NCBI GenBank assembly: GCA_005406025.1
Contig: BGZK01000882.1
Location: 124,001-188,000, forward strand
Direction: 5' to 3'
Length of the DNA: 64,000 bases
From: Eumeta japonica
Lineage: Eukaryota > Arthropoda > Insecta > Lepidoptera > Psychidae
In this document: in pieces, positions 36,501 through 45,340 of the stretch
Layout of the letters: each line of letters begins with the position of its first letter
Position numbering within the stretch: position 1 is the first letter of the stretch
The notes under the pieces: generated by a model
The model's database searches: none
What the model was told of the DNA's origin: nothing
The model's input: only the letters and a program-made list of their open reading frames with translations
Program-made: the position numbers and the translations under genes

Positions 36501-39212
36501 ATTCCGTGTTATTATTTTTTTTCCAAAAGCAACAGGAAGACATGTAGGTAATTAAACTAATGAAATATATGAATTACATTTCTTATTTCGTATTGCACCA
36601 AATTATATACAGTTTTTTTTAGTTTAATAATCATATAAATTATATTTGAAAAAACTTATATACAATAGTGTGAATATTATAGTGGAAAAACACAAAAAGG
36701 TGACCCACATCAGTTACAACTAACCAGTTACCGAAATAAATATACTAACTCACACCAATAGATGTATTTATTCCACCAGTGAACTTTTGTAGGATCCAAA
36801 TAATAATCACTAGAATTTATTAATCAAAGATAAATTACCAGCTCTCTACAGCGTACGTCCCATCGCCTCTCAAGAGCCGCTATGAAGGTGCCGAGCTCGG
36901 TACGCAAGGGCAGTGACGCAGCTGCACGAGGATTATGTGCGGAGGCGTGAACGCGCGTCCAGTCTACAATACGACGCGCGCGCAAAGTCACCAATGCACG
37001 GCTGCAAACACGCAGATAATCCGCACGTTCTGTTTTCAAAATCCAAAAAAAATGTTTGCACTATTACTCGGTACTCTTGAGCAGTGCGTTTAGTAACTTC
37101 TAAATTTGTAAGAACATTATAAAGCAAATAAATATAAATCATAGTAATGGAATATTAATTACGCCAATTCAAATCACAAGTGTCTAGTTTACGTGTCACA
37201 GTTGAACGACCTCATATCAAAATGGCGGCCATTAGAAGAATCAAAGGAACATAATTTCTATATTTAACAATTAAAATAAATATGTACAGTAGTGAAGTAC
37301 TGTATGTAGTTCATTTAAACATAATAAATATAGAAAATATTGAAATTTTGTATTTACTTATTTTTTATGTTAAAATGCTATCATACAACACATACTTCTT
37401 CTCGTATATTAGTCTCACAAATAAATGAACAAGATACTTTGAATTAGCTATATATATCTTAAACAATAGGGTTAACAGAAATTATATCTTTTTCATAATG
37501 TTACATGGGACGGCTCTATCAGTGAGATATCACACTCTCACAGAGTAAAGGCATCAGCTTCCGCTGTTGGGTATCATCCAGTGAATGATAGTTCCGACCC
37601 TCTTCCCCACTATCAGATATCCTATTCCTTCCCAAGAGGTCGACAGCGCACTGGTGACTCCTCTGGAGATGCGAGTGCCCATGGACGGCACTGCTCACCT
37701 ACTTTCTGGCAGTTTACATGCTAATTTACACTTTTAAAATGTCATAAAAAAACTTAGCTTATTATGTTTTGCGTTACAAAATCATGAATGTTATCTACCA
37801 ATATGAAGTAAACTTTCACAGAAGACTGGAAAATGAAATAACAATAACACACACCTGTCATTCTATTCAATGTGCGTAAAGCTCGGCACATGGGCGTGCG
37901 TACACGTACGTTTTTGCCCCTCGCCCGAACAGCCATACTACCATTTGCGATCATCTCGCCGAGACGAGAACACGTCTTTTCGTTGACGCTTACCAATTTT
38001 TTGCGCAGCTCACCATAATTTATCAAAGCATATAACTCTTGAGCTACTTTCTTTACATCTGTAATGTATAAATAAAATATGAATCTTTATTGGCCAAAGC
38101 TAATATAATATTAAAGGGATTTTATGTTTTACACCATCCACAACAAAAGTAGATAATTTAAAATTATTTTACAAAAAAGTATGTATATATATGTCAGACT
38201 TCAAATAAGAAAAACATCATTGAATTTAGATTCTTAGAAAATTTTGTACTGGCAATGTATTATTATTATAATATTTTATTTTATTAAGAAAACAATTAAT
38301 CGACACAAAAAATCAAAATGAAATGGTCAAGACACTCACTTTCATCAAAGTGCACATGCTTAGACAACTTATGCCAAGTTCTATAGTAAAAATGGCTGAC
38401 TTGATGTTTAGTCTTCAAATTGGAATCTGACACTCCTTTTTTCTTCATCTTAGCACATATGTGAGCCGTGATTGCATCGAAGTCCTTCCCGTATTCATTC
38501 AAGGCGTCAAAAAACAAGTTCTTCTCGTCTATCGACCACAGAGCTTTGGGCATCCTTTGTTTTACTGGATGCACTTTCTCATCCAGTTTGTGTGTCGATT
38601 CGCATTCTGTTTCTATAAATAAGATTGAATCGTAAAGTAAAGCTCAAAGCAAAAGATAAATGTATCATTTTATTTCATTAAAAAAAGATTCCTCATCTTT
38701 TCAACAAGTTCTTTTGTTGGAGGCAATTGAAAAATAATTGAACTTCGCGTCTTCTTTAGTGAAAAGCGATTTATTTTAAACACAGGAAAGAAATGTCAAT
38801 AATCCTATTGACCAGAGAGCTGGTTATTGCAGTAGCAGATTCTACGCACTTATAACATTCTTGTACGTGATTGCTCTGAATACTTATGAGATATAATATT
38901 CATTCGTACATTTCACTCATAGATCAACGCTCAGAAAATCTGATAAATGTAAATTTTTATGGTGCGCAAATAAACCGATGTAGTGTTATCGGATAATTAA
39001 TATGGAGATCACAGTTTCAAAATTCAACTATTAAGTAAACAAAAATGGTTAATACCTTTCTTGTCCCTATCTGTAACGGAGTCGTCAAGTTTCAACTTCT
39101 TGATAACCCGAGCGCTAGTTCGCTGCTGCTGTTGCGTAGTGAGAGAGCCAAGTAGTTCTAGGCGCTCTTCACTCGCGGCAGGAATTGTTGATGTTGCAGA
39201 AGGTGGCACCAC
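15350..39212 (-). CDS. crm: cramped (CRAMP1 orthologue), 15 exons, both ends missing
   Basis: Fifteen exons joined by GT-AG introns give about 993 codons in one frame with every junction phase matching. Residues about 76-143 form the SANT/Myb-like domain (ALWSIDEKNLFFDALNEYGK, HFYYRTWHKLSKHVHFDE). Residues 144-275 hold the conserved QELYALINYGELRKK, GKNVRVRTPMCRAL and ADYLRVCSRALVTLR blocks. A charged linker follows, then the second conserved block RKGWSV and LTIGDLYLMFGSQSKLELDY near residues 605-635, typical of CRAMP1. The C-terminal third is basic and Pro-rich (LPRLVRGRPRR, VVVQRTLPLLPKVP). Cramped is a nuclear chromatin protein; the Drosophila gene behaves as a Polycomb-group type regulator, and the vertebrate protein has been linked to linker-histone expression. 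The first exon found starts after a splice acceptor and lacks a Met, and the last ends in a donor, so 5' and 3' exons remain to be placed. Exons: 39056-39212, 38340-38612, 37855-38058, 36839-37029, 35685-36033, 32603-33066, 32112-32342, 29254-29563, 24576-24720, 24239-24338, 22832-22924, 21181-21298, 17294-17375, 16328-16434, 15350-15505. Confidence 0.9.
16328..16434 (-). CDS. crm: crm exon N
   Basis: The acceptor is catttgttacag and the donor AAAACAG|gtgatt. It encodes TSKSYVYVLSQPDSQYCFEE and DDKNDSGKSLFSPKT. I see no known domain; it is assigned by phase and position. Confidence 0.8.
17294..17375 (-). CDS. crm: crm exon M
   Basis: The acceptor is ttttttttacag and the donor ACCGA|gtgagt. 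It encodes LIPVKIVPNTPAAPRKILPK and PTTVTT. The junctions PIH-N-LIPVK and TT-D-TSK keep frame. Confidence 0.85.
18132..18178. repeat. short hairpin
   Basis: The arms aaaatcttcaacacc and ggtgtttgaagatttt pair with one bulged base around a 16-base centre. It lies in a crm intron. Confidence 0.7.
18630..19292 (+). pseudogene. remnant of an uncharacterised multi-copy ORF, N-terminal side
   Basis: It lies in a crm intron on the opposite strand. Pieces read READKSAENIRIIKTDAKS (about 18670) and FLDEVILFNAKKKQKKRR (about 18825). The open stretch 18996-19292 has IAKSIMRAMRPKLVLSTLHL followed by NRKCGSKSVTKIMAKLGVCA. From memory these match, in order, an upstream part of the same widespread uncharacterised protein family seen decayed at 8150-9800. 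Stops at about 18724 and 18985 and frame changes show decay. A low-confidence alternative is an unrelated transposon ORF. Confidence 0.45.
19464..20103. repeat. large inverted repeat (280/250 bp arms)
   Basis: The left arm 19464-19743 and the right arm 19854-20103 are inverse copies with scattered differences and small gaps, around a 110-bp centre. Diagnostic paired segments are the outer catattgcgccaaaactg, the middle ctcaccgttatcgagt and the inner aatgaaaaattgaaaaggac. The centre contains a GC-rich run, gtgacgcgcgcgctgtg. It may be the two ends of a fold-back or non-autonomous element, or an inverted duplication. It lies in the crm intron 17,376-21,180. Confidence 0.85.
20408..20472. repeat. 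strong hairpin, 24-bp perfect arms
   Basis: Left arm 20408-20431 (gcacgcacggcgattagacg...) and right arm 20449-20472 are exact inverse copies. A further six paired bases (cgaaga/tcttcg) follow after one unpaired base. Confidence 0.9.
20870..20990. repeat. alternating purine-pyrimidine low-complexity tract
   Basis: Runs of cgcgcgcg, cacacac and gcacgcg alternate over about 110 bases in a crm intron. Such sequence can adopt left-handed DNA, but no function can be read from it. Confidence 0.7.
21181..21298 (-). CDS. crm: crm exon L, basic Pro-rich block
   Basis: The acceptor is tttatgtaacag and the donor TTCACA|gtaagt. It encodes LKPIGLNELPRLVRGRPRRD and DSRVVVQRTLPLLPKVPIH. The VVQRTLLP-type motif with flanking Arg is shared with vertebrate CRAMP1. 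The exon is GC-rich compared with its introns. Confidence 0.88.
22832..22924 (-). CDS. crm: crm exon K
   Basis: The acceptor is aatctctttacag and the donor ACCGAG|gttaga; it is 31 codons in phase 0. It encodes KQQTSMRLDETDHSLFRHPT and PIAPKPNNNTE. The LFRHP segment resembles the FxxPxxPK region before the CRAMP1 basic block. Confidence 0.85.
24239..24338 (-). CDS. crm: crm exon J, Cys-rich motif
   Basis: The acceptor is tattttttgtag and the donor CATGAG|gtcatt. It encodes LRRLLSMVDNGGSIGGRCGC followed by GHVCSQRRKPHHE. The C-x-C-x-H-x-C cluster next to a basic patch is compact and could bind a metal. Alternatively it is simply a conserved basic motif. Confidence 0.85.
24576..24720 (-). CDS. 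crm: crm exon I
   Basis: The acceptor is aattgttggcag and the donor ACATCGAG|gtaaat. It encodes DQLASPEHKTHRSESCHTSF and RLVNKLVNRPDESTDTLIQD. It joins across a 4.5 kb intron that contains the roughly 300-bp tandem array, and phase is preserved on both sides. Confidence 0.85.
26000..27060. repeat. tandem array, about 300-bp unit, 3-4 diverged copies
   Basis: The segment tcagttgaaactgcaagag recurs in variant form at 26061, 26368, 26661 and 26962, giving periods of 307, 293 and 301 bases. Each unit also has an agtgctcattcgcggttcg-type stretch, an attattatttccgaac-type stretch and a gagcggac box. It sits in the 4.5 kb crm intron between exons H and I. The copies differ at many sites, so the array is not recent. 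Confidence 0.85.
27061..29110. other. intronic sequence, no exon recognised
   Basis: This is the rest of the crm intron between exons H and I. It is AT-rich with short chance ORFs only; the ORF at 28639-28929 on the minus strand has no known motif. Confidence 0.4.
29123..29187. repeat. hairpin, 25-bp arms, one mismatch
   Basis: Arms 29123-29147 (gataataatagtcgatt...) and 29163-29187 pair with one mismatch around a 15-base loop. It lies 67 bases downstream of crm exon H. Confidence 0.85.
29254..29563 (-). CDS. crm: crm exon H
   Basis: The acceptor is taatatttgcag and the donor GAAAAG|gtgatt. It completes the conserved block with FGSQSKLELDYWW, then gives a Pro-rich and Ser/Asp-rich linker (PTPPLPQPLVQIVTHTLQK). 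The junction with exon G reads GDLYLM-FGSQSKLEL, matching the family. Confidence 0.92.
29985..30125. repeat. dispersed repeat, copy 1
   Basis: The order agatatcccattcc, agagactgacaacgcattgg, caactcctcaggggttgcga and gtccatg recurs in diverged form at 37,600-37,700. It looks like the 3' region of a lepidopteran non-LTR element or SINE. Confidence 0.6.
30335..31400 (-). repeat. two tandem copies of a dispersed 'cgatccc/gatttcgg' repeat
   Basis: Copies at about 30,350-30,750 and 30,765-31,400 share the order ccgcccgcg...agacacaaaatga, ccaatttgtatc, gatttcgg, ttccgatt, taatttaa, cccgaatctcga and ctaccggt/acgaagc.ggggcaaat. On the minus strand the first copy ends in a GC hairpin followed by gctagt, reminiscent of Helitron 3' ends. 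A 17-A run is inside (31323-31339). Related sequence occurs at 25,200-25,400, 33,830-34,500 and 62,220-62,380. Confidence 0.6.
32112..32342 (-). CDS. crm: crm exon G
   Basis: The acceptor is tcccttttag and the donor TTAATG|gtaaag; the length is exactly 77 codons in phase 0. It encodes VKFRIRQRKRGGSVYTLVSD and ends LVMRQIRKGWSVMDAGKLTI plus GDLYLM. This is the start of the second conserved CRAMP1 block. Confidence 0.92.
32603..33066 (-). CDS. crm: crm exon F, charged linker
   Basis: The acceptor is gttatatttatag and the donor CTTAAG|gtacat. This largest exon found encodes a basic patch (KIRTPKRQRKDSTTDRDREQ) and then a long acidic and mixed-charge low-complexity region with many Glu, Asp, Lys and Arg. 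It is probably disordered. It ends in QPKFKNLK, which joins in frame to VKFRIRQRKR of the next exon. Confidence 0.82.
33825..34500 (+). repeat. third copy of the same dispersed repeat family
   Basis: It begins near gagcggagccgcaagc and runs through many gaccgaaatcgaa-type phrases. It ends near gagctgcgggcaaaagctagtt, the plus-strand counterpart of the ends seen at 30,340. It lies in the crm intron between exons E and F. Confidence 0.55.
34690..34805 (-). repeat. dispersed repeat of the 'gggttcc...gtccgtctg' type, second copy
   Basis: Its reverse complement carries ggttccgagcc, agcggaaccc and ttccgtctgtccgtccg in the same order as 1443-1530. Confidence 0.6.
35685..36033 (-). CDS. crm: crm exon E
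   Basis: The acceptor is gttattttacag and the donor GCAGTA|gtaagt. It encodes SEYKTETQVDNCDMKLYERI, an acidic linker, the motif LRPRKLALHLGPSPNANIHL, and SYLERIGRRSEKDCS. The LHLGPSP stretch corresponds to a short conserved strand region in CRAMP1 (LHLFP-like). The rest is variable. Confidence 0.85.
36148..36415. repeat. polypyrimidine (TC-rich) low-complexity tract
   Basis: About 260 bases consist almost only of C and T, with repeats of ctcgctc, tctctctc and ctctccc. It lies in the crm intron between exons D and E. It may form triplex DNA, but no function is evident. Confidence 0.85.
36839..37029 (-). CDS. crm: crm exon D
   Basis: The acceptor is ggattttgaaaacag and the donor GAGCTG|gtaatt. 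It encodes RADYLRVCSRALVTLRARRI, VDWTRVHASAHNPRAAASL and FIAALERRWDVRCREL. The exon is markedly GC-rich against AT-rich introns. The homologous CRAMP1 segment also follows the APMCRAL-type block. Confidence 0.9.
37500..37715. repeat. dispersed repeat, copy 2 of the 29,985 family
   Basis: It contains ccactatcagatatcctatt, aagaggtcgacagcgcactgg, actcctctggagatgcgag and cccatgga, collinear with 29,985-30,125 but longer on its left side. It lies in a crm intron. Confidence 0.6.
37855..38058 (-). CDS. crm: crm exon C, conserved post-SANT block
   Basis: The acceptor is tttatacattacag and the donor ATGACAG|gtgtgt. It encodes VKKVAQELYALINYGELRKK and GKNVRVRTPMCRALRTLN, the most conserved segment of CRAMP1 after the SANT domain. 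The junction to exon B reads HFDE-N-VKK and keeps frame. Confidence 0.93.
38340..38612 (-). CDS. crm: crm exon B, SANT domain
   Basis: The acceptor is cttatttatag and the donor GATGAAA|gtgagt. It encodes almost the whole SANT/Myb-like domain. The aromatic residues of the helices are visible in ALWSIDEKNLFFDALNEYGK and VSHFYYRTWHKLSKHV, with a Lys-rich insertion MKKKGVSDSNLKTKHQ as in CRAMP1. In this family the SANT module is thought to contact chromatin or histones. It starts and ends in compatible phases (2 + 270 + 1 bases). Confidence 0.93.
39056..39212 (-). CDS. crm: crm exon A (first exon found)
   Basis: Acceptor ttctactttaag precedes GTGGTGCCACC, and the donor is AAAG|gtatta. It encodes VVPPSATSTIPAASEER, a short Gln run and ARVIKKLKLDDSVTDRDKK. 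This is low-complexity N-terminal sequence upstream of the SANT domain. There is no in-frame Met before the acceptor, so an upstream coding exon must exist. It ends in phase 1. Confidence 0.8.
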
Positions 39213-40021
39213 CTTAAAGTAGAAAAATTTTGTGGCTTAAACAAAAAACAACCAGTTAAGAAAATAGGCAAAATCTACTATCTAGCTCACTATGAAAATG
39301 AGTATACCGCTCGGTTGATTTACTTAAGTGGCGATCCTATCCTATATAAAAGCAAATTTGAAATCGGGAGTTTTAAGCATTTTTAGTTAAAAATTTATAA
39401 TTTCTTGTTAAATTTACTTATATGACAGACCCACAAAACAGGTAATTTAAATCAAATCAAACGACTTGTGTTTGAAAACTAAGAATTTTAAAATATAGAA
39501 ACAAAGTGGCAAAATAGTAAAATGTAAATTCTTAAATATACCTAAGAAATAAAGATATATTACAGTTTGAATTTGTGATGTATAGGCGTCAGCAAAATAA
39601 CCTTACTATTATTGTATTCAAGCTCCTCATACTTTTAATTATTCGCATTTCAAAGTGAAATGTATATTTTATATTATAGGTTACTGCGTGTATCTTGAGC
39701 AGAATTGAGAATAAAAACTTAGCACTGATTTCGATCTGTGATAGTATCAAAATTGTTCTATTTAAAGAAGAGCCTCTCAAACTGATATCGTATTCAATTA
39801 TCTACACAGAGATATACTTATCCTTCCTTTGCGGATACACCGGCGCAAACCTAATATTAATAATCATGTTTCAAGTACATGAATATATGATTAAATTAAC
39901 CACGACTTCCTTGAGTATTCGTGTGGACGATAATAGGCTGTTTATAATTTTATCATATTATTTAATATAATACCAGCCTACGTGATATGTGATTTCACAA
40001 GGTAGAATTTAACTATATCAT
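39213..40021. other. region upstream of the first crm exon found
   Basis: The missing 5' crm exon or exons and promoter should lie here or further up to about 50 kb. I saw no ATG-containing exon with a convincing phase-0 donor. Confidence 0.4.
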
Positions 40022-40144
40022 ATGACTCTTATTCGTATTTCTTATTTGCCGCTAAGAAAATTAAACATTTTCGTAAAATTAGAGAAATTATTATTTTCAC
40101 ATCGATTTTTTTCAACACAATTTTTTCGAATTTCAAACAAAAGA

Positions 40145-40177
40145 TTTTCTGACCATTTTCAGAAAATGGTCAGAAAA
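40145..40177. repeat. near-perfect palindrome, 16-bp arms, 1-base loop
   Basis: ttttctgaccattttc is followed by one base and its exact inverse complement. Confidence 0.9.
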
Positions 40178-40262
40178 GATTTACTCAAGCTCATGGACAA
40201 CAAACAGCTAGCTCAAATCATAGCGTGCCTAGAGAAAGCAGACAGTAAGGGTATTCCTTCTT

Positions 40263-40311
40263 CTTCTAGTGCTTCTGTTACGGGAAGAGCGCGTAACAGA
40301 AGCACTAGAAG
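40263..40311. repeat. perfect hairpin, 20-bp arms, 9-base loop
   Basis: cttctagtgcttctgttacg (40263-40282) is exactly inverted at 40292-40311. Confidence 0.92.
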
Positions 40312-40500
40312 GGCGTATAACACGTGCAATAAATTGATTTATCCTGATAATTTCAAGTTCGTCTGTACGTCCTGCTCTGAAAACAATGATAGACTAGTAT
40401 ACTTTAGAATATTTGTTTTTTAGATCTCTATCAAAACTAAAGGAGTAATTTAGTTATGAACAAGAGATAATTTGTTATGTTGATTTTTTAACCAGAAAAG

Positions 40501-40953
40501 TTATGTTTCCTTTTTGTTGATTATTTTCCTAGATATTATTATAGATGGCATACGCATGTAAATCCACGCGACCATTAACACTACTTTTTGAATGCGACCA
40601 CTGCAGGGCTGAATAGTAAATAGAGATCTATTGCTAACAAAACGAAATGTTATTCGGATAAATGCAACGGTAAATGAAATTAATCTTGATATAAACATCG
40701 TTCCCTCAGATATATCGTCGTTTTTTGTAACTAACGTTAGTCGGGGCTCCACCGGTATGAAATAAAATTGCATTCCGTAACTCGTCTTATTGTTTGCTGT
40801 TAACGTTGCACAAAAAGCGGCTGGAGATACCTCTTTCAAAACATCGGTTAAAATAGAAAATAGAATTGTCCGTTTTTCGGATTCTTGACACAATAACTTC
40901 TGAAACAATCTACCACAAGTTTTGCACTCAAAGTGGCTGGTACCGCTGCGCAT
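40501..40953 (-). other. unrecognised ORF, 150 codons, with a CxxC motif
   Basis: The ORF is long for such AT-rich sequence. The first part reads MRSGTSHFECKTCGRLFQKL, with a CxxC pair that could be half of a zinc ribbon. KRTILFSILTDVLKEVSPAA follows, then FYFIPVEPRLTLVTKNDD and a hydrophobic stretch. It has its own ATG and a TAA stop. It lies upstream of crm on the same strand, but no splice donor consistent with crm phase 0 was found, so I do not join it. It could be a small gene or an exon of an unplaced gene; I give no function. Confidence 0.3.
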
Positions 40954-42232
40954 GAAAATATATTATTTGGTTATTGAAATAGAATGCGCGTTGTTTTTTC
41001 AATCTTTAATTATTAATAAATACAAATAAAAGTGATGAAATATTTCAAAAGTACTGTACTACGTAGATTCAATCGCTGTATATACTTACACAAAGGAATT
41101 ATTTCCATTTGTCTTTTTCATGTAATATCTACTTAACCTCATCGATAGCAGAACTGAGATTGAAACCTAGTTTATAGTTAGCCCAGTATTAGGATTGTTC
41201 GACTTAATTTTAGAAACGAGATGAAAATAAAAACAGGGTTTGTTCTATAAAATATAATATAAAAAACAAAAGAATTTATAATATTTAGACGCAAACGAAA
41301 GAAATCCAAAAGCAAAATAAAATAAATGAAAGAGAATGAATAGCTAACCAAACACCAGACAATGCAAAATATTTTCTGAAAAACGGCTCTTAATAAATAA
41401 ATTGGCTGATACCTCTTTGTCAAAGAGTTATTCATTATATCTAGCAAAAAACAAAGAGTTATTGTTAGATAGTGACACAAAAATGCCTTCTCTGTCCCTC
41501 TTTCTATCAGGAATGGCTGCTGAGTATAAATGTATGTTGTGATTACTGTAAAATTTAATTAAAAATAAATGGTTAAAAGTGATCAACCAGTACTTGATTG
41601 TTCACCAAAATACTTGGTCCTTGCCAAGGTATAAATTCCAACGACAAACAGGATATACTGTCGTAGCGACGAGGATATTGGAAATATTGCGAAATAAAGT
41701 CATACAAGATGAAAGTCAACGTTGCATTGCATGCAATCCAAAACGTATTATCCAAATCCAAAACATTCAAACGTAGCTATTTTCTTAAAACATCGCAGGT
41801 AGTAGCACAAAATAGAGAGCATCCGAAATTAAACGACAGTTCCCCACGCGGAGCAATCTGTTTTATCGACGCTAACAAGTGTTTGAAGTGAACAAGTAGT
41901 GACTACTGTTTTATCAAGCGACCCTCGTTAGCTTCACTTTTGTTTACATCTCAAATGAAAGACTTCAAAATTTCTTGGAAAACTAAAAAAGAGACAGATA
42001 TTGTCGATACGATAATTAGAAAAAGTTCTTTAATGCAAATTTATAAAGAATGAAATTTAAAAGGCACCAAAGACTAAGTAGAAATTAAAAAAAAAATCGC
42101 TGAGAGAATCAACCTAGTTACTTTTCGAACACTACATGTTATATTAGAAATCGAAAAGTGAAGAATTAATAGATTGCAGTGAACAGCGAATGTGTAGTAT
42201 AGTTACTACCATTAACAACATCGATCAAAAGG
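40954..42232. other. intergenic, no recognisable feature
   Basis: AT-rich sequence with chance ORFs only. Confidence 0.4.
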
Positions 42233-42391
42233 ATGAATAATTTGGAAAATGAATCATCCAATGGGAATAATTGGAAATTGTTTCAACAAAAAATAGATTG
42301 CTTAATAACACTGAACAATATTCCAGAAGCAAAGAAGTTTGCTTTATTGACAACTAAACTCAATCCAAAAATTTTTGCAGTTCTTGATTGA
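42233..42391 (+). pseudogene. possible retrotransposon Gag N-terminal scrap
   Basis: A 52-codon ORF contains NNWKLFQQKIDCLI and PEAKKFALLTTKLNPKIF. The spacing resembles the W-x-x-F...K...LL start of Gag proteins of insect LTR retrotransposons. No protease, reverse transcriptase or long terminal repeats are seen around it. It is weak evidence from a short match. Confidence 0.3.
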
Positions 42392-43059
42392 ATTCAATAG
42401 TAAACAATAAAGTTCAACCAGAATTTAATTTAGCTTCAGAATGTGCAAGTACAGAGATATTCCAAATGCGGTACAGGAAGAGATTAAATAATCCGAAAAT
42501 TACAGAGTAATAAACGAAAATTTCAACAAAAAAAACCGACTTCAAAACAAAACCTATGACAAAACAAATTAATATGCACTAAAAAGTTAAAAAAATAATT
42601 GCCTATTCTTCCATAACTTAATAATCAACTTATATTTCTACTCATCAATATGTAGGTACGATCTATGTTTTTACCACACAAGAAGGTAGGTAGGTAACTA
42701 ACCCACTTCAAATTTAACTCGACACATACCTATGAATAACAAACATTGATCAAAATATTTTTAGAGTTCATCAAAGTAAACTGAAATGAATAATATTGTA
42801 CTACTTTAAAATCAATCAAATTATTACGATAATATAATGTAGTTATAATTGACACCAAAATTGTTATTTTTGGAGTCGGTGTCGGCCAAGAAAACACTAC
42901 AATATACCTAGCAATAGACACCGGTGTCCATAATAGACACTGGTGTCGGTACACTTAAGACATGAAAGAAGTCTCAATACATAGTATATGGCCAGAAATT
43001 GTAAGAAGTTTTTACTAATGTGAGCTGCAAGCGATCAAACGTTGGCCTCCGTGGGCTGC

Positions 43060-43360
43060 TATCGCTTCACCAAGACAACACGTTTGCATACTCAGCGCTC
43101 AAAATAAGGGACATTCTGAACAGAATACTAGCCCACAAAGTTATAAGTTAACTTCCTTACAGTTTTCTTATTCCTCAAAATAGAAAATCAAATCCAAGAG
43201 AAAATATTTTTATAACCATAAAATGCAGTAGTTGCATTTAAAAAGATTGTAGTAAAGATATTTGATGCGGATTGAAAAATATGTTGTAAAAATGGGTTTC
43301 AACGTATAAAGATATGTATAAATTGATGGAGAATTGTTTGAAAAGATAAGGTAAATAAGC
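43060..43360 (+). pseudogene. possible mariner-like transposase scrap
   Basis: Broken frames read LHQDNTFAYSALKIRDIL, where the QDN-type motif around the second catalytic Asp is expected. A shifted segment, FLFLKIENQIQEK, follows and resembles the FLFPK block after the third Asp. The segment with SPDLAP is missing between them. It is a decayed fragment of uncertain subfamily. Confidence 0.35.
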
Positions 43361-44699
43361 TATAGCAATATCGCAGAATTTTCTGAGTTTCCCACCTACA
43401 CAAATTGATTAGATTGCACAACATACATAAGTTACATGCTATAAATATTTTACAATAATCATGACATTGATGTGTGCAGGCAATCCTTGATTGGAGTCAA
43501 TGTAATGGGTCGCGTCACTGATACGCCGCTGCTATACATCAGTGCTAACAACGTAGGAAAAATTACCTACGTTGAAATTCACGCCTTAGCCAAGTTTATT
43601 AGTAATTTTATGCGACACGCGATATCCATTGACCGCTGAACTTGTTTGTATAGCGAAACCACTCGAATGAATTATTTAAAATATCTAGAGCATACGAAGG
43701 TTTTATTATAATTTTAGTAGTGTGACAAATCTTTTGTTCAATACTAACTCTACCTATATGTACGTTTCATGGCCTTTTCCGTTTTTCGAATTTCGTTCAC
43801 AAAAGCTGTACGTCCTTGCGTCTAGTTAAATATGCGTTTTGTTTCACGTACCGCCGAAGTCTGTTTAAATAATGATCGATTTACAACCAAAGCTAGCATT
43901 TCGAAACAAGTTAACGATAGTTTCCAAATATTCTATATGTATTATAAACATATTTATTTAATAATTTTATAATAAGCGATCAGTAAAATAGACGAACAAC
44001 AATTATTTTTTCATGATGAGATTAATAAAGAAATTTATTTAATCCGTGAACACAAAGATTATCGAATCTCTGCATTAAATACGGCGACAATGAAAGTCGG
44101 ACTCCGGCATCTAGAATTCCGTACAAAAATCGAAATGTCAAAAAAAATATTGCATTAAGTTTACATCAAATGGGTATCGTATTACTCTTTCTAAACATCA
44201 AAAAACTAGTTTATTAAAACAGCATACATAATAGTAGTGATCCCAACAAAAAAACTTTCACCTTTCTAATAACAATAGAAGACAAAAATCGTTAAAAAAT
44301 ATAAGGGATGAACAGATATGTGTATTAACTAAGAGTGTGCCATTGCAATAAACAGATAAGCTCTGTCACGGGGATACACATTTTCGTCGTTGTATAAAAA
44401 AATAAAATTTCAAAAAATTTATTAAAAATGAAAAACTCCAAGTAAAAATCCATAATTGTTCCTCATCTGATAGCATCAATATCTTACACAAACTATTTTA
44501 ATATGCTGTGGTCCCGATCTTATGATTTTAATGACTTACCTGTACTTGGTACAAAAGAATTATATAGTATTATGATCATTTTTTGAATCAACAGATATCT
44601 CACCCGTCAGACCTGCATTTTAATTAACACCTTAAGCAAAAACTATCCTTCGTAATACCACAGCTAGATTTGATGTGCCATGACCTTTATTACTATCAC

Positions 44700-44980
44700 C
44701 TCAACAAAATTTTACGGTTGATGCGTCAAGGAGTTGTGATAATTCATACGATATTTTTGACTACGCTTTGCCACTCACAAGCTTTGTAGACAGTAGTGAT
44801 GACCCTGCGAAAGACAAAGACTATTCTCCTGCTTCTCGTCAAAATCATGAAATCACAGACATTTCCGAAAACTTCCAAAAAACTTTAACAAAAGGCATAA
44901 AACGCAAAAAAAAAAGTATTTTGAAAGAATTAGGACTTATATACCTTCGAAGTCTAGATTATTTTGGAAAAATGTAGTTG
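44700..44980 (+). pseudogene. ORF scrap, possibly from a multi-copy transposon-like family
   Basis: An open frame to 44977 encodes TSFVDSSDDPAKDKDYSPAS, then TKGIKRKKKS. The acidic SDDP.Y.P start followed by a basic KRKR run resembles the N-terminus of a repetitive insect family whose C-terminal part may be represented at 58325-58624. The assignment is weak. Confidence 0.25.
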
Positions 44981-45340
44981 TTAATGACAATTCTGAAAAT
45001 TTCATTACTTTTTATGGTCATTTAGAGACTTTTGAATAATTTTTATATAACATCTACCTACCTGAATTATATTTAGAAAAAAATAAGAATAAAATGTATG
45101 AAATGAATCTGAATAATTCTAATTTAAACCTTATATTTTGATTGAAGTTAAATATTATATTTGGACGATGTTTTTTTATAGTTGCTGATTTTTCATTTGA
45201 GATTATTTGTGATTTCGTTTTGTTCAGAAAACAATAAATTATTTTTACCATTTCAGAATCTCTTTATTTAGAAACTGTAATCTCGTTATATACTTGAAAA
45301 TAATTGTACTTAGTAAGTAGGTACAGCTATTTTCTACAAT

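Larger units (their letters stand above)
40022..40423 (+). other. unrecognised ORF, 133 codons
   Basis: This is an open frame with a plausible internal start at 40165 (MVRKDLLKLMDNKQLAQIIA). Downstream is a Ser/Arg-rich stretch and a CTSC motif near the end. Two perfect hairpins (40145-40177 and 40263-40311) lie inside it, so part of the ORF may owe its length to inverted duplication. I recognise no domain; it may be a small real gene, an exon or chance. Confidence 0.25.
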
